A stretch of DNA of 60,000 bases from Antedon mediterranea (GCF_964355755.1 NC_092673.1:4285001-4345000), one strand, 5' to 3'. Numbered from the stretch's first letter, positions 37,136-49,805 are shown. Numbers and translations are program-made. Notes: a model not told the origin generated them from the letters alone.

Positions 37136-40100
37136 CTAATACGGGAGGTGGGGACTGAAATTTGAGTACAACAAAAGAAACAGGCGTTACGAACGAAAGT
37201 CCCACCTCAAGTGACCTGTCCTTTTCCAGATTGACAGCCCATTATGGAACAGTCCATTAATTATATTGTCCTGTTACCCCTCTCTGAATAAATGGACGAG
37301 TCTATATATTTAGTGTATGCTTTAAAAGTGAATAAGTGCATAACTTCATTTTCAAGCCATATATTTTATTAAATTTTCGAACCTTTCTAATTACTGTCAA
37401 TTATATATATTTATATATTATGTATCTTTAAAGGGAAATACATGTGTAATGTTGGGCCCTATTATATTATAAACTTTGTATTGTATACAAAGTTTGAAAT
37501 TCAATTTACTCTGTATTCGTCTTTGCAATAACTTTTAATACATCAGTCTTATTGAAGTAAATGACGTGATTATAAATAATAGGATTTGCCATTGTGCAAA
37601 TGTTTGTATTTTCCAGCCGGTTGTCTTCTCGTTTCTTAATTTATAAAAACTGCTGTTAGCAACAACGGTGAACTTCATGGTAAAGTATGCTTTGAAAAAT
37701 CTCCTGGGAATATACCTGAAGTTGAATAGAACGAAAGAATCGAATCATGTGTAATGATCTAGAAAGAATTGAAGCTTAGGAAGGAAGTAAAATAGCTTAC
37801 ACAACGCTAGAATGGAGTCAGTTGGGAGCATTCTCCCCGGGGGAAACGCGTCTAAAACATCAGGTTATATGACCGAATGCTGGTCGCTAAATTCAACACA
37901 TTATTGCATGTTTTATTAACTAAAGTATTTGATTGACTGAGGTTGGGATGTGTTTTGTTTGTTTTTCTGTATTTAATCCTTGATAGACATGTTAAAAGTA
38001 AACTGGGGGTTTGCCCTGCAGTCACACACTTCTAGTCACAAAATAAACCGATACATCATTTGCTCGTAACAAAAGTTTGTTAGCAAATATCGTACAAAGT
38101 GTAAATATAAAAACAGTCTACTATAAAAACAAAAAATATTTAACTTTGCCGGAAGTTATTTTATCAATTATATAAAATACCAGTTTTGGATCAAATATAG
38201 ATATAACCAGAAAAAATGACAACAAATAAACGCTTGTATTTTATATCATTGTTTAACATCGCGCCCCAGAAGGTGCGAACTTAACATTGAATTGTTATCA
38301 TTTAATTGAAATATTTCATCAGTTTACTTATAAACTTATCTATCTGAATCTCATTATTACGAGTAACAAATAATGTTTCTGTTTTAACGAAAATATTTGT
38401 CTGTATCATTGTGTACATTTGTATTATTCATATTTAATCGTGTGAATCCGAGTTTAATTTATGAATGAGTATCATGGTAATTTTAAATTAGTCATTCCAC
38501 CTGTAAAAATCATTGAAATTGATAATTCATTTGGAAGATCAAAAAAAACCGACGTGTTTAAGCGCAGGTGTTTGATGACCACTATCAACAATATTTCTAA
38601 AATCGACAAATTAATGTCAAAGATAAAATAAAGAACTTGTTACAAGTTTATCTTTTATATAAATGTGCAAATGATGCTATAGAGGGCGGTAACTATCATC
38701 TTCATTTTTAAAAGTAATATCTTAAAATTCCGGTCAGTTTGTCCTTTTTACCTGTTAAATCCACGTCATATTGCCTTAGTCCAAACCATATTTGTTGGCC
38801 TACTTGTTAGCTAATGTTAGCTTCTTCACAATATTTTTTTCTGAAGAAAAACCCCCAAAAAAATTAAACTGCCCGTATGTTTTTTCCTTTTTAGATGTAA
38901 ATTCGTTTCGATTACCATAGGTCGGCGGTCCATACTTGCAGGTAAATGTTATTGCTTTACAATGTTCCATTTCTGCTTCCATAATTCTGGCAAAAAAATA
39001 ATAAAAAAATGTTAATAAATAAATCCATATAGAAAACGGGATGAATAGCAATTGTATTTTATCTTTATCTTTACTTATCTCCAGATATTTGTAGGCCTAC
39101 GCATGAACCGTCAAAAACAATATGCCTGCAGATTTGTTGTTTCAAATTTGATATTGCATTTGGCAAATAAATATAGAAATGGATGTCTGTGCCATAATGT
39201 AATCTGTAACATTCAAATCCGGCTTATAGCGACAGAAAATCATGGAATTTCATAGTTCATAAACTATTTAATTATGATATTTTAACGAACTTTATTTAAT
39301 ATTATATGGTTCCCGTTTGTCTGTACCTGGAATACCGAAGCATTTGGTCCCAGCATGTCCAGCTCCTTTATCTTACACATTAAGCACGATCGTCGAAACT
39401 ATAGCTACCGGCTGTGATCATACTTTTAGGTGTACGTGAGGTTGTAGAACAATCAAGTTATTATATGCAAGAACATATATTTCATTTCCAGCCTTACCGT
39501 CAATTACACACCTTATTTGCTTAAACTTACGCTTTTTTCTTCATATAAGTGTGGGAGTTTCGATATACTGTACAATTATTTATTTTTGTAAGTTATTCAA
39601 TTTAAAAACTTCTGGGCGCGATTATTGTCATCCCATCAAATGTCTTGTTAAGCAGGAAAATAACCCGAGGACGGTCCTTTGGTTAGCGGAAGAATAAATT
39701 ATGAACCCGGTGGGATTAATTCTAATAACGTGGTAGGTATGGGTGTAGGAGTTAATTTGGTATTCTGGATAACTTCTACCCCAGATCCAAGTGGTGCGAG
39801 GCTCCAAAGAGTAGAAATATCTTCGTCACCTGACTACACAAGATCCGTGATTGATAATCACAAAAGAACCCCTGAAATATATAAATATCATATTTTCTTC
39901 ATAGCATTCCATTAAATTCATTGGAAATGAAGATATTTAAATTTCGAATACGAACGCCATACTAACGTGTGTTTGTCTACATGGAGCATTTAATAATTGA
40001 TATTCAGTCTTTTCGGTACCCTGAAACTAAAAGTCTTCATTACTGTTTTTGCCCTGTTTCCGGTTCCCGTGCTGACCTGTTTTTTTTTCAGTTTTTATGG

Positions 40101-41041
40101 GCTGCCTTATACAAGCTTCGCTTTTTTGGAATGTTGCCCCTCTTATTTTAATCATATTTACTGTTAATTTTTATATTCTATGAAAGAAAAGAAGAGAAAT
40201 AAATGTTACTTTGAATGATGCTTAATATCCTAGAGCATGACGTCAAGAATCGTTTTAAAAACTATAAAATAAAATGAGGCATCAATGTACTTACATATTT
40301 ATTTGTAATTGTCAAAATAATTGTTTTCCAGAAATGACCGTTTCTTCCGACGCCCATATCGCAGGCATTAGAACAGAACCACATGGTATGCAAATTACAT
40401 TCCTGACATATCAACCCTTTAAGAAACATTCAGATAAAGTGCCATATACAGGGATTGCAAACAGGAAACTTATATAGTTATATAGGACCTCTATTTAAGA
40501 ACCTTCAACAACTTAAATAATATACCGGTAGTAGATATTATTAAGGGCATACCTTTAGGACCAAACAAATTGTCTCATTAATACATTGTCCACATAAAAC
40601 AAATGTCAATTGAATGCAATTATTACAAATGCATTATAAGATAAAAATGTATAAAAATATAACAAAAATGGAGTACAAATACAAATAAATTAAAAATATA
40701 ATTCAGGTGCAAGTCCTATTTAGAAGTTTGTTTTACAAAAGGAACATCGCCAGGTTGAATATATAGCGTCTTTCCCCCTTATCATATTCGTGCTTTAGTG
40801 TACTTTTAAATTACGAGTTACTTTTTAAAGTAATTTAGTGCGCACAACCCAGGTAATAAATCACGATATCGTTGGAATTCCTTATTCCACGTAGCGGAAC
40901 AGAGGAGCAAACTGGGTTCACACTGTGACCTCATTAAGTATATACTTTTTGAAGAGTAGGCCTAGTCGTGGCTCTCGGTAGAATTACGAAACCAAATTCA
41001 AATGTACATTGGACTTGACTATATATAGGGGCCTGCCTTTA

Positions 41042-41240
41042 AAGCTTGGTTCTCACTAGCGACGCAATGTAACGCAATCTACGCAACGTAAGAAAATGCC
41101 CTTCCACTCATTGTGTTTGCCCCCGCCTGCGTAAAATCAAACCTACGATGTTTGCAGCACTGTTGCGTCGTCGGTCCCCACGAAATACAGCACTTTGCGT
41201 CGATATGTCGCTGCGTCGCGTTCTAGTGGGAACCACGCTT
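41042..41240. mobile_element. 199-bp inverted-repeat MITE
   Basis: Left end AAGCTTGGTTCTCACTAGCG, right end complement AAGCGTGGTTCCCACTAGAA, continuing as GACGCA-rich sequence on both sides. Several GCGTCG motifs lie in the core. No coding capacity; the target duplication is unclear. Confidence 0.7.
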
Positions 41241-41984
41241 AATGCTGTACTCAAATGCAAGGTAATAAATATAACATATACCTCTATTTTGCTAATAAGA
41301 CTATAATACTTTCCAGTTCATGTCGGTTCATTGACATTCAGAAAACATTGTCATGTAACCCAGGTATCTTGAGTGGGGTGTTATATAATTAAAGATCAAT
41401 TTCGTTGTTAAATCAAAAACAAATTCCTTAGTCAATAACCATTACATTTTATACGACGTGATATTAATAACACAGTTTCCTTTACGGATCATTTGTTTTT
41501 GTGAACATTCCACGATACGGAGACGTTTATTAAATTTGTCGACATCCCCAAACTCCTTCTTTAGAATGGTTCGACACACTTCCCACGGGGAAAAACGCAA
41601 TATTCAAACATTTAGGTCTACCTTACAAAACACTGTTTGGATCAAAGTGTTAGGTTTAGCACTAGAGCTGAAAGCAAAAACTAGCTAAAAAGTAAATTAT
41701 TAATTTCATACATGCGAATATTGGTAGGTTTGACAGCGTTTTATTTCCATATCAACTATTATTAGGCCTAATTTAAAATTAAACTGTTTGTATATTCCGA
41801 TATGTTATATTATTTTATTCAACAAAAATATTTGAAATTACTAAAATATACTATATTTACACTATAGTTTTATGCAACGTTGAATAGTTGTAATATTCTT
41901 GTTGCTTGTGTTTGCAAACATTATGCTCCATAACTAAAAAAAATGTATTGTAGATGGAGAAGTATCCTATATATTTAAGCTTAT

Positions 41985-42065
41985 AGAGTTTGCGAATTTT
42001 TTTTTTGTGCTTGTACGTTTGTTGATATGGATGAAATATTTCCGAAATAAAAGAAATTGAATTGG
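41985..42065 (+). mobile_element. LINE-type 3' end fragment
   Basis: GATATGGATGAAATATTTCC then GAAATAAAAGAAATTGAATTG. The GATGAAATATTTC..AATAAA..ATTGAATTG form is common at the 3' ends of truncated non-LTR retrotransposons. Assigned by resemblance only. Confidence 0.35.
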
Positions 42066-44785
42066 AAATTAGTTTAATCTAATCATTTTAAATTTAAGTT
42101 TGTTTCCGATTTAAATAGGTCATTAAAGTAGATTTAACACCTCCCAAGATGAATGATTTCTGTGGTTGATGACCACCCCGGACACCACAAAAAATGTGGA
42201 AACAGATACACCGTTTAATTAAGTTGTGGTCATTTAGAAACGTTTGTCAAACCACATCAATGTATTTATAAAGTCACCGATGGTTTCGATGGTTATAAAC
42301 AGTTGTACTGTATATTGTATTGTCTCTCGACGACAGAAAAGGTGACATTGTACTTATACCGTGCTTTCCAATTGACATGTCATTCTAAGTGGCTGAAAGC
42401 TCAGGTACAGCAGGCATGGATTTTAAATATAATTTTTGGTTAAATGTATATAAATCAAATATGTGTAACATAAATCATGGCGAACAAACATGAATTTCCC
42501 TTAAAATGGTCAAATACAAAATGGTGCAAAATTCTGCTATAAAAACCAGACAGATTTTTTGTCAGTAGTTAGGTAGTTTAACATAGGCCTAATGTAATAT
42601 CTGGTAACTCCTTAGAAAGTGAAAGAACATAGGGGCAACTATAGATCAATAATTATTGGAATGTATGATCAATAAAAATGTTTTGCCCGCAGTTGCCATT
42701 AAACTTATTTTTTAAACAATTTAGATCCAATCTTATTTAGATAAGTTGTAAAAGGGAGCAAACACTGGGTTATGACATGCAAAAGCATATTAAAATACAA
42801 TTTGCTGTAAACTTTTAAAATAAAATACTGTTAAATGCGAGCAATTTATTGTTTTTAAAAAGCTGAATTAATGATAAAATAAAAGACACAATTTAAAGAG
42901 GAAACGCCAACGATTGTGAGTAATTTCTTATTTTACAAAAAAAAAATGTTGGTTAATTAAAACTTATTCAATAAGAATGTTACTGTATCTTTTTATTATA
43001 ACTGGAGGAGTAATAAAGAAGAAACACCGTTCAACGAGGAAACACAAACGAACTTGACATTAGGGTAATGGTATAATATAACAGCTGCAGATCGTTATCT
43101 TCTCGTATATTAATTTTGAGGCTAATCGGTGAAACATTTAACTATACAGCAACGCAGTGGGTTGTTAGCGAGTTGCATGGGGCTTGGCTTGGGCGTTACC
43201 TTCCGGGGCTCAAATAAGACATGGAGTCACACAATTTGAATCACTATCGAAGAGTGGCATCCGAAACGAGTTAAATTAATAAGTTAATATAGGCCTAATG
43301 GTAAAGATGGGAAACAAGAGCGTTTATATAAATGTATAGTGCGTACTATTGCACGCCATGTGACCCACAATCGTCCAATCAAATGACAGGAATTTATTTA
43401 GGTGTATGTGAATGCAAATCGAACAAGGGGGGTTGCTAGTCGGGGTTAACACTAGCGATGTGTCAGTAATTTGAAATGCGCGTTAAACATATTTCTACAA
43501 AATATTACTGATTTAATTTGTAAAAATCATGTTGAATGAATGAATGAATGAATATAAGTGGTGGTTCAAGCAACAACAGACTAAAACAAGACATATTTCT
43601 TACAAAAACGCCGCTCATCTGACGATAACTACCGTGCATCTAAATATTTATCAGCAAACGTTTTCATAGACTCTTTTCCCCAGACGTGCTTTGGGGTGTG
43701 CGCATGCCCAATCCGAGTTTCTAAATACCACTTTTTCAGCCGTAGTAAACTATAAGCTACAGCATGGTAACTGCGCGCCGTTCTCTTGAATCGGCGCGAA
43801 ATATTTTTTCTTATTGAAATTGCCTGTATTCCCCCTGTATTCTTTTCTAGTTAATTGGTGAAATGATTTTTGAATGACAACGGTGACGTTGATTAGATTA
43901 TTCAATAGTAGGCTCAGTAGTTATATTATCTAACATACCTGGTTTAACCAGGTATAAAAATAGCTAACCCTCATCATGGAGCAGTTGAGAATTACGATTC
44001 CAGTTTTCTCCACATCTGTTTGTCGCACGTCTGAATCTCCGGGTGCCCGTAGAAAACAGATCAAGACTTTATGAACTAAGTAGATTAAATAAAGGCAAAA
44101 TATTAAACTGATTTAACCTTATAAGATAAGGCTACATCAATACAGGCCTATTTTATTGTTTCACATCAACTGGTGTAATTTTCAATCATCACTCTACCAT
44201 ATAGTGTGTCTACATTAATTGATGATGACAAGATAGTGAAAGATGAGCAGCATAGACTGTACTAGATCCACACACGCAGGAAAACAACTTTTTTGATCTA
44301 TTTTATTCCGAAAGTTCCAAGAAAAAAAAGTGCCCCAACGCGTTTCATCAGTTGTCTGCGACCTAGAAAATTAAAAAGGCGACAAACGATGGTCAAGAAT
44401 GGCGTGGTGGGCGCTGTAATGTTCCATTATCAAATAATTCGATTAGAACGATACGTCTGTCAGAGGTAATTGACATTGCAGTTTTGATTTACAAGGTTGG
44501 ACATTTTTAAAACCTCATCATTATCACGAACGTTATCTGTAAAAATAGCGTAAATGATATTTTTATACTAAGAAGAATTTTGAGTTTGATAGACCTTCGG
44601 CGATATGTCCACTACGAATCCCAACAAAATTCTTGCTTCAATACCATTTTAGTTTGGAACAGTTCCTAAACTTTTTGAATTTTAATTATTTGTTCGCAAA
44701 AGCTGTGTGTGTTCAGTGTGCTACATTGTACTTTAATCATTGTACTTGCGATAGGTATTTTTACTGAAACACGACAGCTCAATTT

Positions 44786-45354
44786 ATTAAAAAGTGCAAC
44801 AACTTGATTTAAAAAAGTGCGAGAACAATGATTAAAACGTGCGACAACTTGATTAAAAAGTATTAACTGCAACAATTACAATTGTATTAATTACAAAAGT
44901 GCGTCAGTATTACTAAGTGCGTCAGGTATTACAAAGTGCGTCAGGTATTACAAAGTGCGTCAGTATCACAACTCGCATCAGTATTACAAATTGCATCAGT
45001 ATTACAATGTGCGTCAGGTATTTTAAAATGCGTCAGGTATTACAAAGTGCGTCAGTATTATAAATTGCGTCAGATATTACAAAGTGCGTCAGTATTATAA
45101 ATTGCGTCAGATATTACAAAGTGCGTCAGTATTATAAATTGCGTCAGATATTACAAAGTGCGTCAGTATTATAAATTGCGTCAGATATTACAAAGTGCGT
45201 CAGGTATAACAAAGTGCATCATCAGGTTTTACAAGTTGCGTCAGGTATTACAAGTTGCGTCAGGTACTACAAATTGCGTTAGGTATTACAAATTGCGTCA
45301 GGTATTACAAAGTGCGTCAGGTAGACCTATTGCAAAGTGCCTCAGTATTACAAA
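44786..45354. repeat. GCGTCA minisatellite with higher-order units
   Basis: From 44892 the unit AAAGTGCGTCAGGTATTAC (about 17-19 bp) repeats more than 20 times with variants. Between about 45048 and 45190 two variants alternate (AAAGTGCGTCAGTATTAT / AAATTGCGTCAGATATTAC), making a ~37-bp higher-order unit. A related, looser repeat (GTGCGACAACTTGATTAAAA) precedes it from 44786. Confidence 0.9.
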
Positions 45355-47078
45355 GGTCTCCAAAGGCCTATATTTTTGCCACCACGTAAATGCGTAGGCA
45401 ATGATTTTCCGAATGCCAACAAACCTAAGTTCAGTAGACTACAAGACTAGTTACATTTTATTCAACATATATATTAAAGCATATAAACACTGTTTATTAA
45501 TTATTACAGACATAAATCATTTCAAAATTAAAATTCGATTATTATTCTTCGAATTCAAAGATAAAAAATGATTGTATGATGCCACAACAATGTTAAGAGT
45601 CGTCTTGGCATAGGTTGGAAGATTCGTTGCCAACTATATCTCGATAGACCAGAGTACTAAACGCAAAGCAATTACTATTGTTAACATCTAAATTCACATA
45701 AGGGTGGCAATGTTATAGTGTTATAAGACATTGGCTTCCGCACAAAACTTTGATGCGAGATGAAGATATCTTTAGTCAGTTAGATATCGTGAATGCCGAT
45801 ATTTATCACGTTTGTTCCATCAATTTTGTACTGCACCACTTTATACCAAAGTTACTGCAAGATTGGTTTGTACTGCTGTACAATAATATACCAGACACCA
45901 GCGAGGGTCAAGATTCTTATTTAATTAATACATGTTAATATTATATAATATTAATATTTTATTGCTGTAAAACACATAATTATAGAACCACATTATATTA
46001 TCAAAGTGCATGACATCCAAAAGTGCTAGAATAATTACAAACTCAAGGTGAACTGTGAAAGTTATGTTATTTATTTTTCGATAGGCTTATTTGTAGTGAA
46101 ATAAAGTGAGTATTTAAGTGAAACAATGTAACATACTTTCAGTTAGAAATAGTATTTATAATTCTACCTGATTTCTTGAGAACTGATAGAAATAAGTGTC
46201 ATGCAACTGGGAGAAATTATTGGAGACCCAAGAGATGATTCAGAAAACGTGCCAATTCCAGGCAATGGCATCTGGAGAACTTCGTAAGTGGTGGCGAGAC
46301 AGCATCAAAAGAGCTGCAACATAAACAGACGAACCTTTGAACTAATCTGAACATTTTGTAAAGTTTGTTTACAAGAATTATAATAAATAAGCCTACTGCA
46401 GTATTGACATAAAACCGATTTTCAACTAGGCGAATTTTTACGCGCGATTGATTCGAAAGCTTCAGCTTATATGCATGCATATTCATGTTTCCATCTTCCA
46501 AATCCCTCTCTACGCATGCGTACAAACTTACGGTGGAAAATAGGCTGAAAAGACTATTGATTAATCAGGAGCTGAATCTTAAATCAAAGTTCTACACAAA
46601 CAATCTTAAAGACATCTTAACTCAAATTTACAACAAACTGAACATAAATAGTAAATGGTACAGTGAAAGGACAGTGAACACTTGTATTTAAAGCCTGACT
46701 CCCAATGGGAAATACAACGTTATGATTCGATTTCACCCATTTGCAATATACAACAAATTTGCAAAACAATACCTGTTACATGAAGCAGGGAGTTGTAACT
46801 CCCTGCATGAAGCATGTGTAGTGTTGCTTGTCCATAAAAAATAAATTGGCGAGTGTTTATCAACATCCGAAGGGATCCAAAATATGTTCTGTATTGGCAA
46901 CAATTCATCATGGGTCTTTTGGAGTATTAAATGTGACAAAACTAAATAAAGCAATGATTCAAAATGAATTCAGGTTCTGAAATCATTGTATAAGAGCAGG
47001 AAGAAATAGCCACAAAGAATTCACAGAGATACTGTTGAGAACTTTGAGGAACATTAGCATTTTGGACTCTTTTTCAAA

Positions 47079-47460
47079 GAACTGTGGAGAATATTGGTTT
47101 TAAAGCTTTCATCAGAGAAATGTTTAAAACATTGACGTTATTGCCTTCTTATAAGCTGTCCTCCTTTGTAAGTCCATATCAGAGAACTATGGAGACCACT
47201 GGCATTACTGTCCTTATAAGCCTTCACCAGAGAACTGTGGAGAACACTGCCATTATTATCCTTCTTATAAGCCTTCACCAGAGAACTGTGGAGAACATTG
47301 CCATTATTTTCCTCCTTATAAATCTTTACCAGAGAGCTGTGGAGAACATTGCCATTATTGTACTCCTTATATCAGAGAATTGTGGAGACACTGGTGTTAT
47401 TGTCTGTCCTAATCTTAACCAGAGAACTGTGGAGAACATTGACATTGTATTATAACTCTT
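47079..47460. repeat. 51-bp minisatellite
   Basis: Tandem units of about 51 bp (CCAGAGAACTGTGGAGAACA, then TTGCCATTATT...CTTATAAGCCTTCA), at least six, becoming irregular at the ends. Since 51 is a multiple of three a frame stays open for 123 codons (repeat HQRTVENIAIIFLLINL), most likely a consequence of the repeat and not a gene. Confidence 0.88.
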
Positions 47461-47600
47461 CATTAGACAATTATGGTTAGAATAACCAACCCATAGATTA
47501 ATATCATAGGCCTATATGTTCAGTAATATTTCAAATAAATTAACTACAGTATCTTTGTTTTTAAAATCATAAACAAGATTTAAAAAAGGAGAGTTCTTTC

Positions 47601-47931
47601 TCACAACTGAAGAATCTTTTTCCTTCTGAACCGTTTACTAGCTGACACCTTGTGCTTTATCGGTCGTTTAGATACGTTGACAAACGCAGTCCTGGATCTC
47701 TGGCCTACTTTTGTAATGTTCACACTGTTCTTCTTTATTGATACATAATCATCCTTGTTATAACAAGGTGTCTGTTCTGAATTATTTTTCAGTGAAGTCG
47801 TTTCTTGAAAGTCAGCATCGTTTGTATCACTCATTTTTTGCTTGCTGCTAGCTTGCTCTGTGTTTTGTTTTACAAGTGTTTCACCTGGATCGTTTAACAA
47901 ACTGTCAAAATTCCTTTTCTTTCCACCAAAC
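47601..47931 (-). CDS. terminal coding exon of an unrecognised small basic protein
   Basis: A minus-strand frame of 109 codons plus stop directly behind a good 3' splice site (GTGGTTGTCTTTACAG, acceptor CAG at 47934-47932), entered in phase 2. It starts FGGKKRNFDSLLNDPGE, has a polar, acidic middle (DTNDADFQETTSLKNNSEQ) and a strongly basic C-terminus with KRPIKHK and KRFRRKK, like nuclear-localisation signals. G+C is higher than in the flanks. No domain recognised. The length alone could occur by chance in 60 kb; the splice site and composition favour a real exon. Confidence 0.5.
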
Positions 47932-48427
47932 CTGTAAAGACAACCACAAACTACCATAAGTTGAATGTTATGAATAATACTTTTGTGGATTTGTTTTTAC
48001 AGGTACCATATATATTTACATGTGTATTATAATGAAATTGTTAACATAGAGATGTTATATTATTATACAGTAATAATTTTTTTACTGTATATATGATTTT
48101 AAATAACAATAACTATATCAAAAATCATAAGTCATATGTATTGTAAGTCATATAAATAATATATAACAATGTTTTATCAATTTCTTTATGATATCAAATA
48201 ACACTAACAAATATATCTAAATATTAATAAACAATTACTGAATGAGCCATCATAAATTATGATGGAATTAGATTATATATTAATGTACTATTTTTCTTCA
48301 GGAGCCTGATTGAAATTTCTACAAAATATTTAACGTCAGTTATCAACCAACCAGAGGTGATTGGATATATCATTGCTTCTCTAGTGTCTTTTCACCATTG
48401 ATAAAATAATCAATGTACCACTCTTAC

Positions 48428-48462
48428 ACCCTTCTTCTCTTAAAAAGGAATAGGCCTACCAT
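48428..48462 (-). CDS. possible first exon for the 47601-47931 exon
   Basis: An ATG at 48462-48460 in a good context (ACCATGG), 11 codons reading MVGLFLFKRRR, and a donor GTAAG at 48427-48423 that leaves GT, the phase needed to join the downstream exon (GT+G). The joined product would be about 121 residues. The segment overlaps a TAGGCCTA repeat motif, and a short exon like this can arise by chance. Confidence 0.25.
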
Positions 48463-49113
48463 GGTACAAAGTTTATTCATAATCAAGATTTTGAAAAAAC
48501 GCAGAATATACAAAAAACCACCAGGTGCGCATTCGTGTGTCAACATACACAAAAAAACAGACTCGACGAACGACATGACATCCTAACAAGATTTGATAGC
48601 TGTTAAAAAATTGACCCTGTTGTTAAAATCCTATTGCTAGGTGACTGTTGCTAAGGGGTGCTGAATGATGAGATTCTCACGGGAACTCTGGGTAATCAGA
48701 TAGTCATGGTGGTAACTAGCGGTAAAGAAAACATTACAATTGAATAAAACAATGACAATGTACATCAATGGGAATAGGTAGGTTAGGTAAGAAGATCATC
48801 TCTTGGATACAATTTAATTGTTATAAACAGCTCTTTCTATTTATGGTATGGAAGTGACGCTTTCTGTGAATCTTTATACCTTGTCTTGGAACTGTTATTT
48901 TTAGTTAAGATCTCATATGACTTGGTTTGAACTCTACAAAACTTTGATCGTGTCATACACCCTTGTTCACAGGCACAAGACAACGAGAAATTGAACTCAT
49001 CAGTGTAAAGACTCTTGTATACTCCGGGGTATACTCATAATGAAACCTGTATATATATTCCTGTACAATACTGTAAGACAAATGTGTATTACATTACAGT
49101 ATATTAATTCAGG
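48463..49113. other. intergenic, nothing recognised
   Basis: AT-rich sequence. A somewhat G+C-richer part (48.53-48.73 kb) has no frame or splice pattern I can support. Confidence 0.6.
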
Positions 49114-49498
49114 TATAGAGTATCACGGTGCTGACGTCACGACGATAGGTGGCGCTGCGTGGTTGCTAGCGCAACCAAAAATGCGTTAAGCCTGCCTGAT
49201 TGACTCCAAGATCACCAATGGTTTGGAATTGGCTTATTACAGAAGTCATTTTAAAACTTAATAATTTCCAATAAAAACAAACTAAAATTTCAAAAGATCA
49301 CTAAATATTTGTTTTTTAATAATCTATTTATTCTTTAACTACAGTTTAAGTTAAAAAACATCAAGCTAAGATACATAATTTGATAGAAATACAGATCTTT
49401 ACTGTTTATCAACATAGTAGCGCTGAACGCATTTTTTGGTTGGCTAGCAACCATGCAGCGCCCTCTAACGTTGTGACGTCACACCGTGATACTCTATA
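49114..49498. mobile_element. MITE with ~70-bp terminal inverted repeats
   Basis: Left repeat 49114-49183 (TATAGAGTATCACGGTGCTG...) and right repeat 49420-49498, complementary over about 70 bp with few differences, including GTGGTTGCTAG and AAAATGCGTT. It is flanked by TA. Each end carries the CRE palindrome TGACGTCA (49132-49139, 49474-49481). The ~240-bp core is AT-rich and non-coding. Confidence 0.85.
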
Positions 49499-49645
49499 AG
49501 ATAACATACAATCAACAGAACAAGTCTGAAATTATTGTATGTTTTCAATATTATTATGAACAAATATCAACTAAACATGAATCTAGAATCGCAATATAAA
49601 TGAGTACAAAAAGAAAAAAACCTGAATATTATCATAGCGTTTCTA

Positions 49646-49805
49646 AAGCTCTGTCACTATCAAACTGGTTTGACAAAAAAAGTGTGATGTACCCAAATAT
49701 GGTAGTGATACGCCCAAATATGGTACTCATATGACATCATCATGTCTATATAAGGGCACATCATATTTTTTTGTCACATAAAGTTTGATAGTGTAGATAG
49801 AGCAT
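49646..49805. mobile_element. CTCTGTCTACAC MITE, copy 8
   Basis: Left end AAGCTCTGTCACTATCAAAC (four bases lost within the repeat), two core units, right end AGTTTGATAGTGTAGATAGA. It is the only copy in the right half of the window. Confidence 0.82.

Larger units (their letters stand above)
36720..47600. other. intergenic stretch upstream of slit
   Basis: Apart from the promoter candidates, it holds a 199-bp inverted-repeat element (41042-41240), a LINE-type tail (41985-42065), a (GAAT)n tract (43535-43554), a minisatellite (44786-45354) and a 22-bp perfect hairpin (46785-46806). A G+C-richer patch at 43.1-44.05 kb could be regulatory but shows no coding frame. No gene was found. Confidence 0.65.

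Noticed and set aside
39679-39915. 78-codon plus-strand frame in a G+C-richer patch
   Set aside because: No ATG at its 5' end, no recognisable domain, no convincing splice sites.
40020-40210. Retrotransposon 3' end
   Set aside because: T-rich sequence ending GAAATAAATGTTAC is suggestive, but there is no tandem tail or recognised end.
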